A DNA stretch of 39,637 nucleotides from Methylocapsa sp. S129. GTDB taxonomy: Bacteria > Pseudomonadota > Alphaproteobacteria > Rhizobiales > Beijerinckiaceae. A model generated the notes under the pieces. The model was not told where the DNA came from and ran no database searches. It was given only the letters and a program-made list of their open reading frames with translations. The stretch covers positions 105,444-145,080 of the forward strand of contig NZ_LMUI01000059.1 of assembly GCF_009765995.1 (NCBI RefSeq), read 5' to 3'. Each line of letters opens with the position of its first letter. The stretch's first letter is position 1. Shown here piece after piece: positions 1 through 8,893 of the stretch. The position numbers and the translations under genes were made by a program.

Positions 1-552
1 AATCAACTGGCTCGCCAGCCCATTGTTCACCACCCCGTCAGGGCTGATCAGTTGATCGATCGTCTTCTGCGTCGGCGTCACCACCGACAGCGAGCCGACA
101 TTGACCACCCCCGACGCGCCCACAATGAAGCCGTAGGAATCGGCGAAGATCACATTGCCGCCAATCACCCCGTTCTTATAGGAATTGAGCGCGCCCTGAA
201 TGTCGACCGGACCGCTCGTCACCACATTGACGAGGTTCTTCGCCGAACCGGGGACGATCAGATTGACGGTGTTGCCCCGGCCTTCGCGGAACTGCGAGAA
301 CGAATTATAGGCGTTGCCGCCGCTCAGCGTCGAGGTGGTGATCGTCGTCGTGCGTCCGGAGACGCCGATCGTCGTCGCCGTACGGCCGGCGGCCAGGATC
401 AGATTGCCAGGCGACTGGCCCATATTGACCGCCTGCGCCATCGCCGCCGGCGTCCCAAACATCCCCAAAGCCAGCGGCAAAAAAGCCGAACCGCCCAGAA
501 GAGCGCGCTTGCGCGCCCCCAACGTCACCTGTCGCTTCAAACGGGCGAGCAT
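1..552 (-). CDS. Filamentous haemagglutinin-type adhesin, N-terminal part (runs off the window)
   Basis: The reading frame is open from an ATG at 550-552 to the window edge (184 codons) and continues beyond it. It begins with a basic stretch, then a hydrophobic signal-peptide core ending near PAAMAQA. A TPS secretion-domain pattern follows: a YNSFSQFREGRGNTVNLIVP stretch, then GALNSYKNGVIGGNVIFADS and YGFIVGASGVVNVGSLSVV. This matches the carbohydrate-dependent haemagglutination/TPS domain of large two-partner-secretion adhesins, especially the LktA-like adhesins common in Rhizobiales. The protein would be exported by Sec and passed through a TpsB pore to the cell surface. The C-terminal repeats and the partner transporter are outside the window. 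The gene is divergent from the response regulator at 921. The TPS assignment is secure; the exact subfamily is less so. Confidence 0.85.
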   Translation of the reverse strand, partial: MLARLKRQVTLGARKRALLGGSAFLPLALGMFGTPAAMAQAVNMGQSPGNLILAAGRTATTIGVSGRTTTITTSTLSGGNAYNSFSQFREGRGNTVNLIVPGSAKNLVNVVTSGPVDIQGALNSYKNGVIGGNVIFADSYGFIVGASGVVNVGSLSVVTPTQKTIDQLISPDGVVNNGLASQLI

Positions 553-920
553 ACCGCTTCCCTTTGCGCCTTGGACTAAAGTTCATCCACCCGGGAGCGA
601 CGTCGACCGCTATCGTTGAGGCGATCGCATACCGCTTAACCGCTTCCACGGAATAGTTTTTCAGCATTGGCATCCTCGACTCGCCCCGCACAAGTCTTTC
701 GAAGTGCTATTGAAGTCTTAAGACCAACCTCGCGGGTGCTAAGACCCAAGTTCAATTGACATTGGTCGTTTCCTCACGCGTCTTCCAGTCGCTTACGAAC
801 AGAACAGCGAACATCCCGTTGCTGTCTGGACAGTCTGTCATATTCTCAATTGCGTGCAGGGACGCATAACCCTTTGGGCGCGTTGCGGCCTCACTTCCAA
901 TAGGGGATATAGTCGGGGCC
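553..920. promoter_or_regulatory. Divergent intergenic region with a GTCTTAAGAC palindrome
   Basis: This 368-bp stretch separates the divergent adhesin and response-regulator genes. I see no convincing gene. It holds a perfect 10-bp palindrome GTCTTAAGAC at 715-724, with related half-sites AAGTCTT near 692 and TAAGACC near 739. Such spaced half-sites are compatible with a regulator binding site serving one or both genes. The function is an inference. Confidence 0.35.
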
Positions 921-1559
921 ATGAAACTGCTGATCATCGATGACCACTCAATCGTGCGCGCAGGTCTGGCCGCTCTCCTCGCGCGACCGGGTTCAGATAT
1001 TGTCGTCGTTCAGGCTGCGACGACCGCAGAGGGGATGACTGAAGTCGATACTCATCCCGATCTCGATGCCGTGTTTCTGGATCTCAATATGCCGGGAGAA
1101 AGCGGTATGTCCGCGCTACGCGAAATCGGCAGGCGCCGTCCGGACTTGCCGGTGATCCTTTTATCATCCTCCGAAGACCCGGCGGACGTCAGGAGGGCGC
1201 TCGCCGCCGGCGCCTTTGGTTATGTGCCCAAATCGTCGAGCCCGCAGACGCTGATGTCCGTGTTGAAGCTGGTTCTGTCGGGTGAGGTGTATGTTCCACC
1301 CCTCATGCTAAAAGAAGCGGCGTCTAATGTCGGCGGCGACGGCCTCAACCGCATTGACGGATCCTCCAATCCTCTGACCGACCGTCAGATCGATGTGTTG
1401 CGGCTTCTGGCTCGTGGATTGTCGAATAAGGAAATCGGCCGCGAATTGCTGGTCGCCGAACGGACTGTAAAGGCGCATGTCACGGCGATCTTCAAAGCGT
1501 TTGGCGTTTCCAACCGCGCGCAGGCCGTCGATGCGGCAAGGCTTGCCGCTCTGATCTAA
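921..1559 (+). CDS. NarL/FixJ-type two-component response regulator
   Basis: A 212-residue protein with the classic two-domain layout. The receiver domain (about 1-120) shows the acidic pair in LLIIDDHS, the phospho-acceptor Asp in AVFLDLNMPG (about residue 55) and the conserved Lys in GYVPKSS. A LuxR-type helix-turn-helix follows (about 145-210), with LTDRQIDVLRLLARGLSNKEI and then VAERTVKAHVTAIFKAFGV. It should bind promoter DNA when phosphorylated. It converges on, and overlaps by 4 bp, the hybrid histidine kinase on the other strand, so the two are plausible partners although not co-transcribed. The target genes are unknown; the divergent adhesin is the nearest candidate. Confidence 0.93.
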   Translation: MKLLIIDDHSIVRAGLAALLARPGSDIVVVQAATTAEGMTEVDTHPDLDAVFLDLNMPGESGMSALREIGRRRPDLPVILLSSSEDPADVRRALAAGAFGYVPKSSSPQTLMSVLKLVLSGEVYVPPLMLKEAASNVGGDGLNRIDGSSNPLTDRQIDVLRLLARGLSNKEIGRELLVAERTVKAHVTAIFKAFGVSNRAQAVDAARLAALI

Positions 1560-3322
1560 ACTTGAAGCGGCGCGTCTGACATCGTCAGATTGCTGATCGC
1601 GGCGCGCAGGCGGCTATTCGAAACTGGCTTGTGCATCACGAAGCAACCACTCTGACCCGCGCGTTTCAGCCGGTCGGATTCGGTGTCGCCCGTGATGAGA
1701 ATCGCTGGAATATTCTCACGAAACTTCGATCGCAACCGCTGAATCGCATCGAGCCCGTTTTCGTCGCCACGCAATCGAAGGTCGCAAATGACCAGATCGG
1801 GCCGCACAGACCGCTCGGCGACCCGCTCCAGCATTTCCTGAGACGACCCGGCGACGACAACGGAATGCCCCCACGCCGTCAGTACTGCGCGCATAGCGTC
1901 CTGGATCGCCAGTTCGTCATCGACCACGACAATGAAACGCTCGCTCAACATACCCGAATTCAGTTCTTCGGTTGGCGCCGGAATCGCTTGATCGGCGGCT
2001 CCTGGCGCAAGCGATAGTTTGAAAACCGTTCCCTTGTCCGGTTGGGAACGGAACGACAGCGGTATTTCCAGAATGGCGGTGAGGCGCCGCACAATCGCCA
2101 AGCCCAATCCCAAGCCTCTCGTCCGATCTCGTTCCGGATTGCCTATCTGGTAGAACTCTTGAAAAATCAGGTCGCGATGATCTTGCGCAATGCCGCAGCC
2201 GGTGTCCCAGATTTCAACGCTCAATCGTTCGCCGCGGCGGCAACCAACGAGGACGCGTCCGTTGTCGGTATAGCGAACGGCGTTGGAAACAAGATTGCGG
2301 AGGATTCGTTCGAGCAAGACCGGGTCGCTTCGAACGTTCATCGAACAAGGCTCCAACGTCAGCGCGATGCCCTTGCGCTCAGCTTCCGGCGCTTCGTCGC
2401 GACAGATGCGCTCGAGAAGAGGCTGTATCGGAAATTCGCTCGGGCGGCTTTCAACGACGCCCGCATCAAGACGCGAAATATCCAGGAGCGAGACGAAGAG
2501 ACCGTCGAGCGCGGCGATGGAGGCGCCAATCTGGCCGACCAACCTATGGCTCTCACCGTCCATTTCGCGGCCCCGCAGCGCTTCGACAAACAAACCGAGC
2601 GCATGGACCGGCTGCCGCAAATCATGGCTTGCGGCGGCGAGAAAGCGGGACTTGGCGATATTGGCGTCTTCCGCCAACTCCTTCTGACGCCGCGCGGCGA
2701 TGGCGAGATCCAGGTTCTCAAATTGCAATTGCAAGGACTTGTCGAGTATTTGACTGAATGTTCTGGCCAGAATCGCAATAACGACGACCCAAAGCGACGC
2801 AAGTACGGCATAGGTCCAATGTAGCGCATCGCCCTGGGCAGCCGACCAGACCATGGTCGGCGTCATGATGGAGAACAGGCTCATATAATAGGCCGGCAAA
2901 TAGGTCGCGAAAGCGGTGATCGCCCCGGCGGCCATGCCGGCGCAGACGAGAAAAACCAACATCTGTAGTTCGGGGTGGGCCGAATTCAGCAACAATAGTG
3001 AACCGAGGCCCCAGGACAGCCCGCCCGCAAGCGCGGTTGCGCAGGCGCCCAGCGCCCAATGCCGCCAAGCGACGACGGCCGGCTTGTATGCGTGATAGGC
3101 ATGGACCAGAAAGAAGCGCGCGGCTGATTGCGCTGCAAGAATTGCAAGAAAGGCGAGTCCCATGTTGAGCGTGATGGCGTCCATGTGGACGAGCATGCCC
3201 GAGAGCACTGTGCCGGCGATCAGTCCGCCAAAGGTGCCGGGCGACATGCGATGATAAAGCGCATCCACCTGGTCGGCCCGCAGATGATCGAGACGTTCAG
3301 TTGACGTCTCTTCGTTGGACAC
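1556..3322 (-). CDS. Membrane-bound hybrid sensor histidine kinase
   Basis: A 588-residue protein if it starts at the GTG at 3320-3322, chosen because a GGGGAG ribosome-binding site sits just upstream. An upstream extension would overlap the LysR remnant on the other strand. The N-terminal third holds several hydrophobic segments (about residues 30-190), predicting about five to six membrane spans with no large periplasmic sensor. Next come a HisKA domain with the phospho-acceptor His in AAASHDLRQPVHALGLF (about residue 233), a HATPase domain with an N-box (RNLVSNAVRYTD) and glycine boxes (DTGCGI, GLGLGLAIV), and a C-terminal receiver (VVVDDELAIQ, ICDLRL, HKP). Autophosphorylation followed by phosphorelay is expected. 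The likely partner is the convergent NarL-type regulator. Confidence 0.92.
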   Translation of the reverse strand: MSNEETSTERLDHLRADQVDALYHRMSPGTFGGLIAGTVLSGMLVHMDAITLNMGLAFLAILAAQSAARFFLVHAYHAYKPAVVAWRHWALGACATALAGGLSWGLGSLLLLNSAHPELQMLVFLVCAGMAAGAITAFATYLPAYYMSLFSIMTPTMVWSAAQGDALHWTYAVLASLWVVVIAILARTFSQILDKSLQLQFENLDLAIAARRQKELAEDANIAKSRFLAAASHDLRQPVHALGLFVEALRGREMDGESHRLVGQIGASIAALDGLFVSLLDISRLDAGVVESRPSEFPIQPLLERICRDEAPEAERKGIALTLEPCSMNVRSDPVLLERILRNLVSNAVRYTDNGRVLVGCRRGERLSVEIWDTGCGIAQDHRDLIFQEFYQIGNPERDRTRGLGLGLAIVRRLTAILEIPLSFRSQPDKGTVFKLSLAPGAADQAIPAPTEELNSGMLSERFIVVVDDELAIQDAMRAVLTAWGHSVVVAGSSQEMLERVAERSVRPDLVICDLRLRGDENGLDAIQRLRSKFRENIPAILITGDTESDRLKRAGQSGCFVMHKPVSNSRLRAAISNLTMSDAPLQV

Positions 3323-3464
3323 GACGACTCTCCCCGCTTTTCTCCTCGACGCCTTGTTAATCGCCCATTTCGAACGAAAGCGAAAGTTCGATTCGATTCG
3401 CGAAATCTGCTCGATCGAATATTTGCGCGCCGATTTTTCCGACCGCCTCAACGCGGCGGGACGT

Positions 3465-3932
3465 GTCAAAGTGACGCCGCAACTCCTCATGGAGGAAGAG
3501 GGTCGAGTATTCGCTCTTGGCGACATCAGCAACGAGGCCCCGGTCGACAGGCTGACCATTGAAGAATATCGCCCTTCTCCTCACGTGTCGGTTCGCTTGC
3601 AGTGCGAAAGCGGGCAGACGCGTGACGAATGATTCTTGGAACAGAGCGGTCTTCAGAAGGCGACAGGGGTCACAGTTCGCAGCTACGCGCTGCTTCCCTA
3701 TTTCATTGTGGGCACGAAGCGGATCGCGACGCTTCATCGTCGGCAAGCCTCCGTCTTCGCACGTCAGTTCCCGCTAAGGGTGATCGAGCTTCCGATTTTG
3801 ATCCCCTCCATACGAGAGATGTTCCAGCGGCGCCAAAGTAACGACAGCGATCCGGTGCTGGAATATTTGCGCATGAGATTCTCGGATGTCGCGAAGAATT
3901 ACGCGGCCGCTTCTCAGAAGTCAGTGACGTAA
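3465..3932 (+). pseudogene. Remnant of a NodD-like LysR-family regulator
   Basis: One plus-strand frame encodes the C-terminal half of a LysR substrate-binding domain of the NodD-like group. Stretches such as DRLTIEEYRPSPHVSVRL, ALLPYFIVGTKRIATLHRR and PLRVIELPILIPSIREMFQ fit that family. The frame is broken by a TGA at 3630-3632, exactly where the family usually has Trp (Asp-Glu-stop-Phe-Leu), and resumes in the same frame at once. The DNA-binding N-terminus is absent; the 5' side abuts the histidine-kinase start. The gene is therefore truncated and carries a nonsense codon. It is almost certainly non-functional, and its proximity to the kinase suggests that an old rearrangement joined them. 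Confidence 0.75.
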
Positions 3933-4344
3933 CAGCGGGATTTGTCTCGATGACGGTCGGTCGGTCAGACGAACGCGTTGCCGAGAAAGATAGCAAACAT
4001 CGGGGATGCTTCCGGAGAGGTTCGGCTTCGAGAGCTACCCCAAAGCGAGATGTTCGCAGTCGATCAACAGGGGATGTTCAAAGCGATTGCGTCAAACGTC
4101 ATCTCGTCTTCCTGATTTGGCGTTTGCGAATAGTACCGTCGGGTATCCCGTCATATTCATCCGCCACCCCTTCGGGGGCACGACGCGCCTTTTCAACAAC
4201 TGCAACAAGGTCAATTATTTAATCGAGCATGCTTTTGATTGACAATGCCCGACCGATAGCAAATTGGACGGGTCGCAAACTATTGTTCTTCCTGCGATTT
4301 ACTTCGCTAAAGCCCTCTGCAGTATCCCTTTCCCCTACTCCCAG
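3933..4344. other. Intergenic region, no gene recognised
   Basis: About 410 bp between the LysR remnant and the 3' end of the next LysR gene. Short open frames exist on the plus strand, but none has a ribosome-binding site or a recognisable protein. A short GC hairpin (CCCC TTC GGGG near 4167) could end transcription of the minus-strand LysR gene, but it lacks a clean T-run. Confidence 0.4.
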
Positions 4345-5238
4345 CTAGGGCTGAGAGGCCCGAAATATCTCCGTCAACCAGTCGATAAAAACCCGGATCC
4401 GCGAAGAGAGATGGCGGCTCTGCGGATAAAGCACGGACACTGGCATCGACCTGGGCGGGAAGGCTTCGAGCACCGGAACTAATTGCCCGGCTGCGATCTG
4501 ATGCTCTACGCGATAGCGTGGGACTTGTATCAACCCCAATCCAGCGACGCCCGACGCGGTGTAGATTTCAGCGCCTCGAACGACGACCTCGTAAGGCAAA
4601 GGGATCTCCCATTCCCGACCATCCTTTTCGAATTCCATCGGATAGGGTTGCCCGGTCGCCGAAGCCTTATAGGCGACCATCCGATGGCCATTGAGATCGT
4701 CTGGCGTTGACGGAACGCCATGGCGCTCAAGATAGGCCGGGCTCGCCAAAGTGAGTTGCTCGAACACGGTGATGCGGCGACCGATAAGAGATGAATCCGA
4801 GAGCTCACCGGCGCGGACAACACAATCGACGCCCTCGGTTATGAGGTCGACCATCCGGTCGCCCTCGCTGAGGCTCAGCGAGATCCCGGGATAGCGCGCG
4901 ATGAACCGGGGCAGCGCAGGCAGTACGAAAAACCGTGCGATGGTTCCCTGCAAATCCACGCGAAGCGGGCCCCTGGGTTCGGCGTTCTTGAATACGCTTT
5001 CCACCTCATCGAGGTCCGCGAGGAGCCGAATGCAACGTTCGTGGTAGAGCGCGCCATCGAGCGTCGGGCGCACATTTCGGGTTGTCCGTTCGAGCAGCCG
5101 AACGCCGAGATCCGTCTCCAGGCGCTGGATCGCATGGGTGGCGGTTGGGCGCGGAACCTGCAGATCCCTCGCGGCCTGAGCGAAGCTCCCACGATCAACA
5201 ATTCTGACGAAAAGCCGCATAACGCCGATGCGATCCAT
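4345..5238 (-). CDS. LysR-family transcriptional regulator
   Basis: A 297-residue, full-length LysR protein. The winged helix-turn-helix is at about 1-60 (MRLFVRIVDRGSFAQAARDL, then RPTATHAIQRLETDLGVRLL and ERTTRNVRPT). A LysR substrate-binding domain fills about 90-290 (GPLRVDLQGTIARFFVLPAL, DCVVRAGELSDSSLIGRR, GLGLIQVPRYRVE). It is divergent from the tautomerase/SDR genes that begin near 5.6 kb, the classical arrangement for a LysR regulator of its neighbour. The intergenic space would hold its operator. The effector is unknown, but the neighbourhood suggests a small carbonyl or aromatic compound. Confidence 0.92.
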   Translation of the reverse strand: MDRIGVMRLFVRIVDRGSFAQAARDLQVPRPTATHAIQRLETDLGVRLLERTTRNVRPTLDGALYHERCIRLLADLDEVESVFKNAEPRGPLRVDLQGTIARFFVLPALPRFIARYPGISLSLSEGDRMVDLITEGVDCVVRAGELSDSSLIGRRITVFEQLTLASPAYLERHGVPSTPDDLNGHRMVAYKASATGQPYPMEFEKDGREWEIPLPYEVVVRGAEIYTASGVAGLGLIQVPRYRVEHQIAAGQLVPVLEAFPPRSMPVSVLYPQSRHLSSRIRVFIDWLTEIFRASQP

Positions 5239-5357
5239 CCCCGTCCCGTAGCAGATTGTTATGTTTTTTGAAATGGTGATGTTGAGATAGGCTTTCTACC
5301 CCTAAATTTTAAAACGACTACTTTCGTCCCTGAGGCCAGAGACCGAAGGAGGGGGAA

Positions 5358-5527
5358 ATGGCGAATGAAATGCAGACAGGGCGGCGCGGTCGCCTTGGAC
5401 AGCGAACCGCGGCGTGGATCGACCGCGGCATCGAATCCCTCTGATGCTGGGCTTTGTCATCCTGCTGATCCCCGTCCACGGCGGCGGCGCCTATTCAATC
5501 GATCGGCACATCGGCCGCGAACTCTGA
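5358..5527 (+). pseudogene. Short decayed fragments, possibly a DoxX-family tail
   Basis: A start codon at 5358 follows a GGAGGGGGAA ribosome-binding site but gives only 28 codons. The frame that follows at 5444-5527 reads MLGFVILLIPVHGGGAYSI and then DRHIGREL-stop. A hydrophobic segment followed by GGGxYSxDxxIGRE resembles the C-terminus of DoxX-family membrane proteins. I interpret this as the fused remains of a DoxX-like gene that once headed the cluster. The match is short, so this call is tentative. Confidence 0.3.
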
Positions 5528-5594
5528 CCGTCAGTCGGCGACTGCGCAACGGCGTCCAAATCGTCAGATCAACCAACCAACAGGAGTAAAGATC

Positions 5595-5807
5595 ATGCCA
5601 TTTGCTAATTTCAAGGTCCCTGAGGCCGCACTGAGCCGCGCTCAGAAAGAAGAGATCGTCCATCGGACGACAGCGATGCTTGTCGAATATTTTTCGGAGG
5701 CTGCTCGCCCGCACACCATGGTTCTGATCGAAGAGGTCAAGGACGGCGGCTATGCACGCGCCGACGAGGTGTTTGTAATCCCGGAGAACTATCGAGCGAA
5801 AGATTGA
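5595..5807 (+). CDS. 4-oxalocrotonate tautomerase-family enzyme
   Basis: A 70-residue protein with a good ribosome-binding site (AGGAG) just before the ATG. It starts Met-Pro, so removal of Met exposes the N-terminal proline that acts as catalytic base in this superfamily. The size, and the segments LSRAQKEEIVHRTTAMLVEY and HTMVLIEEVKDGGYA, fit small tautomerases (YusQ/4-OT-like), which assemble as hexamers or dimers and tautomerise enol/keto substrates. It lies about 70 bp upstream of an SDR and is probably co-transcribed with it, downstream of the divergent LysR regulator. Confidence 0.88.
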   Translation: MPFANFKVPEAALSRAQKEEIVHRTTAMLVEYFSEAARPHTMVLIEEVKDGGYARADEVFVIPENYRAKD

Positions 5808-5877
5808 AATAGGCCGCAACAAGCCGACATCCGTGCGCGCTTCGGTGGCGCAGAAACCCGACAAAGGACCAACGACA

Positions 5878-6618
5878 ATGACTGCGTCAACGAATAGGGT
5901 CGCGATCGTCACCGGAGCGTCTCGCGGCATTGGAGCCGCCATCGCCCGGCGGCTGGCGAGCGATGGCCTCACGGTCATCGTGAACTATGCAGGCAGCGCC
6001 AGCGCGGCCGCCAAGCTGGTCGACGAGATCGAGAGAACCGGAGGTCGCGCCACCTCTTTCCTGGCCGATGTCAGCGACCCGCTAGCGGTGAAGCGGATGT
6101 TCGATTCCGCCGAGGCGGCCTATGGCGTGGTCGACGTGCTGGTGAACAACGCCGGCATCATGAAGCTGGCGCCCGTGGCGCAATTTGATGACGCGACCTT
6201 CGACCAGACCATTGCGACCAACCTGAAGGGCACGTTCAATGGGCTCCGCGAGGCGGCAAAGCGGCTGCGCGACGGCGGCCGTATCGTGAACTTCTCCACG
6301 AGCGTCGTGGGGCTCTACCAGCCAACCTACGGTGTCTATGCGGCCACCAAGGCGGCGGTCGAAGCCCTGACGCATATCCTTGCGAAAGAGCTCGGATCTC
6401 GAGGGATCACCGTCAACGCCGTTGCGCCCGGGCCGGTCGCCACCGAGCTCTTCCTTAGAGGTAAGGACCAGGCCACGCTCGATCGCATCAAGCAGATGAA
6501 CCCGCTCGGCCGTCTGGGCGAAGTCGACGACATCGCGCGCGTCGTCTCGCTGCTGATTGGGCCGGACAGCGGCTGGATCAACGGCCAGATCGTGCGCGCG
6601 AACGGCGGCGTAATCTAA
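5878..6618 (+). CDS. Short-chain dehydrogenase/reductase (SDR), classical type
   Basis: A 246-residue protein from the ATG at 5878, which has an AAAGGA site at a suitable distance; an in-frame start 45 bp upstream lacks one. It shows the NAD(P)-binding motif TGASRGIG, the NNAG motif (VLVNNAGIM) and the catalytic Ser with YxxxK (NFSTSVVG, then YGVYAATKAAVEAL), plus the PGPVATELF segment. These are standard for oxidoreductases of the FabG/3-oxoacyl-reductase-like group acting on carbonyl or hydroxyl groups. It follows the tautomerase, and a frameshifted SDR comes directly after it. The substrate cannot be told from sequence. Confidence 0.93.
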   Translation: MTASTNRVAIVTGASRGIGAAIARRLASDGLTVIVNYAGSASAAAKLVDEIERTGGRATSFLADVSDPLAVKRMFDSAEAAYGVVDVLVNNAGIMKLAPVAQFDDATFDQTIATNLKGTFNGLREAAKRLRDGGRIVNFSTSVVGLYQPTYGVYAATKAAVEALTHILAKELGSRGITVNAVAPGPVATELFLRGKDQATLDRIKQMNPLGRLGEVDDIARVVSLLIGPDSGWINGQIVRANGGVI

Positions 6619-6630
6619 GGAGCAACAATC

Positions 6631-6888
6631 GTGAAGCACGTCATCGTCATCACCGACGCATCGAGCGGCTTCGGCCGCCTGATGGCCAATGCCCTCGCGG
6701 CGTCAGGGCATACGGTCAACGTCCATGCGCGGGTTGAACGGCAAGAATGCCGAGCAGGCAGACAAAGTCACGGCCTATGCACAAGAGCATGAGGTAAATC
6801 TTCGAGCGGTCGAGCTTGACGTCCAATCCGACGCATCGGCGTTGTCGGCCATCGCCGCCACCGTCGCCGAGCACGGTCCGTATTCAAA
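6631..6888 (+). pseudogene. Frameshifted, truncated SDR gene
   Basis: A GTG at 6631 preceded by AAGGAGC begins an SDR-like frame: VKHVIVITDASSGFGRLMAN then ALAASGHTVNVHAR. Around 6720-6728 the similarity jumps to another frame (MRGLNGKNAEQADKVTAYAQ, VNLRAVELDVQSD, IAATVAEHGP), the usual next part of this SDR subgroup. Homology then stops near 6888. The NNAG and YxxxK regions are missing, so the gene is frameshifted and has lost its 3' two-thirds. It was once the third gene of the tautomerase/SDR operon. Confidence 0.75.
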
Positions 6889-6993
6889 AAAGATCCGAAC
6901 GGTTCGGCTGGGGATCGAACGACGCCGCTTGAAGCGATCGCGGCTCGGCTTCCGACAGGATTACGGCAAGCGTCGCCGATGACTTGCCGGGCG

Positions 6994-7890
6994 TCAGTCG
7001 CGCGATATGGACAGTCCCGCGAGAAGCGGCGCGTACGCGGCGAGCCTACGGGATACGAACTCGGTGAAGAGCCGCACGCGCTTCGTCTTGCGTGTCTCCC
7101 CCTGTGTGAGAAGCCAAACCGTTCCGTACATGTGCAGGTCGGCGCCGGGCGCCCTCACCAACAGGGGGTCGGCATCTCCGACGAAGCACGGCAGTGTCGT
7201 CATCCCGAGCCCTTGCCGTACAGCAACGATCTGCGCCTCCCCGTCCGTGGTCCTGAACGGAACCCCCGTGGCGCCAACCTCACCCTCGCTGGCCCAATCC
7301 GGAATTCCATGAATGCTTATGACAATCCACCGGATGGGATCAGGCGCGCCCGCGCGCCACGCGGCTAGTCGATCGCGGGACATGTAGACGCCGCCGAACA
7401 CCTCCGGTCCCTTCAGGCCGTGAAGGTTGAGCGGCAGGGTTTTGCGGTCGTAGACGACGCGGATCGCGACGTCGGCCTCTCGGTTGGTCAGATTCGCCAG
7501 CTCGCCGGACGACAAGATTTCCATCTCGATGTCGGGATGCAGACGTGCGAAATCGGCGAAGTCCGGCATGAGCAGGTGGTTCGCGAGGGGCGGCGCCAGC
7601 GTCACCCGCAGAAGCCCGCGCACGCCCTGGTCGCGCCCGAAGACGCGCGTCTCCAACTGGTGCGACGACGCTTCCATCTGGTTCGCGAGTTCGAGGACCT
7701 CCTCGCCCGCAGCCGTCAGGCGGTAGCCCGAAGGCAGCTTTTCGAACATGTGCGCCCCGAGGCGTTCCTCCAGCTGGGCGATGCGTCGCAGCACGGTCGC
7801 GTGATTCACCCCGAGGCGCTCGGCGGCGGCCCGCGCTGAGCCTCCACGCGCGACGGCAAGAAAGTGGCGAACGTCATCCCAGTCGATCAT
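6994..7890 (-). CDS. LysR-family transcriptional regulator
   Basis: A 298-residue protein from the ATG at 7888-7890, which has a GAGG site 8 nt upstream; an in-frame extension to 8013 has no support. The N-terminal helix-turn-helix (DDVRHFLAVARGGSARAAAE, RLGVNHATVLRRIAQLEERL) is followed by a LysR substrate-binding domain (RGLLRVTLAPPLANHLLMPD, DVAIRVVYDRKTLP, VRQGLGMTTLPCFVGD). It is divergent from the SDR pair at 8109-9646 and is their likely regulator. The effector is unknown. Confidence 0.92.
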   Translation of the reverse strand: MIDWDDVRHFLAVARGGSARAAAERLGVNHATVLRRIAQLEERLGAHMFEKLPSGYRLTAAGEEVLELANQMEASSHQLETRVFGRDQGVRGLLRVTLAPPLANHLLMPDFADFARLHPDIEMEILSSGELANLTNREADVAIRVVYDRKTLPLNLHGLKGPEVFGGVYMSRDRLAAWRAGAPDPIRWIVISIHGIPDWASEGEVGATGVPFRTTDGEAQIVAVRQGLGMTTLPCFVGDADPLLVRAPGADLHMYGTVWLLTQGETRKTKRVRLFTEFVSRRLAAYAPLLAGLSISRD

Positions 7891-8108
7891 GGTGCAACCT
7901 CGCACCATGTGGTGCGTTCTCAGAAGCGCGTTTCTAGCACGTCGAGCCGCATTGCGCGCGATCAGTCGTCGAGCCGGATCGATTTTGCACCACCGATGTG
8001 CGCGATTGCGCACTCACCGCCTGACTCCGACAGACCCATGTTGAGGCTCTCGGGGATCTTCCCCGCACAGCCAAAGACTTGAGACTCCGAAAACGAAAGA
8101 TACACGTC

Positions 8109-8843
8109 ATGACCAGACTGAATGGAAAGACCGCCGTGATCACCGGCGGCGCTACCGGCATCGGCCTCGCCGCGGCAAAGCGCTTCATCGCGGAGGGCGC
8201 CTTCGTCTTCATTTTCGGCCGCCGGCAGGAAGCGCTTGACGCCGCTATGGCCGAACTCGGGCCCAATGCCCGCGCGGTGAAGGGCTCGGTCGCGGATGAG
8301 GCCGACCTCGATCGACTCTACGCGGCGGCGAAGGCCGAGCGCGGAACCCTCGACATCGTCTTCGCCAATGCCGGGGTGGGAAGCCAGCTTAAGCTCGGCG
8401 AGATCACCGCCAAGCACATCGACGAGACCTTCGACACCAATGTGAAGGGTACGATTTTCACCGTCCAGAAGGCGCTGCCGCTGATGGGCAAGGGCGGTTC
8501 GGTCATCCTGACCGGATCGAGCGCCGGAACTACGGGCGCCCCTGGATTCACGGCCTACAGCGCAAGCAAGGCGGCCGTACGCAACCTCGCGCGGACCTGG
8601 GCGGAGGATCTGAAGGGCACAGGCATCCGCGTAAACGTGCTGTCGCCCGGGGCGACGGCGACCGAACTCGCAAAGGAAGCACTGGGCGAGGAGGGCCAGA
8701 AGGCCTACGGCGCGATGACTCCGCTCCAGCGCATGGCCGATCCGGCGGAGATCGCGGCCGCGGCCGCCTTTCTCGCGTCGTCGGACAGCAGCTTCATGAC
8801 CGCCAGCGAGGTCGCCGTCGACGGCGGCCTGGCGCAACTCTGA
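8109..8843 (+). CDS. Short-chain dehydrogenase/reductase (SDR)
   Basis: A 244-residue protein from the ATG at 8109, with a weak GAAAGA site upstream. Motifs: TGGATGIG (cofactor loop), FANAGVGSQ in place of NNAG, catalytic Ser in ILTGSSAGTTG, and YSASKAAVRNL (YxxxK). The Asn-to-Phe change in the NNAG position (FANAG) is typical of one SDR subgroup and is shared with the next gene, so the two look like paralogues. It is the first gene of a run of about five same-strand genes (8109-11516) and is divergent from a LysR regulator. Confidence 0.92.
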   Translation: MTRLNGKTAVITGGATGIGLAAAKRFIAEGAFVFIFGRRQEALDAAMAELGPNARAVKGSVADEADLDRLYAAAKAERGTLDIVFANAGVGSQLKLGEITAKHIDETFDTNVKGTIFTVQKALPLMGKGGSVILTGSSAGTTGAPGFTAYSASKAAVRNLARTWAEDLKGTGIRVNVLSPGATATELAKEALGEEGQKAYGAMTPLQRMADPAEIAAAAAFLASSDSSFMTASEVAVDGGLAQL

Positions 8844-8893
8844 CCCCGGCGCGGTCCCGGGCCTAGCCTATGTACAACGAAAGGAAAAAGATT

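Noticed and set aside
752-937. 61-codon minus-strand frame overlapping the response-regulator start
   Set aside because: No ribosome-binding site and no recognisable protein; it lies in the divergent promoter region.
3950-4242. Two overlapping plus-strand frames of 78-90 codons after the LysR remnant
   Set aside because: No ribosome-binding site, unusual composition and no family resemblance; treated as non-coding.
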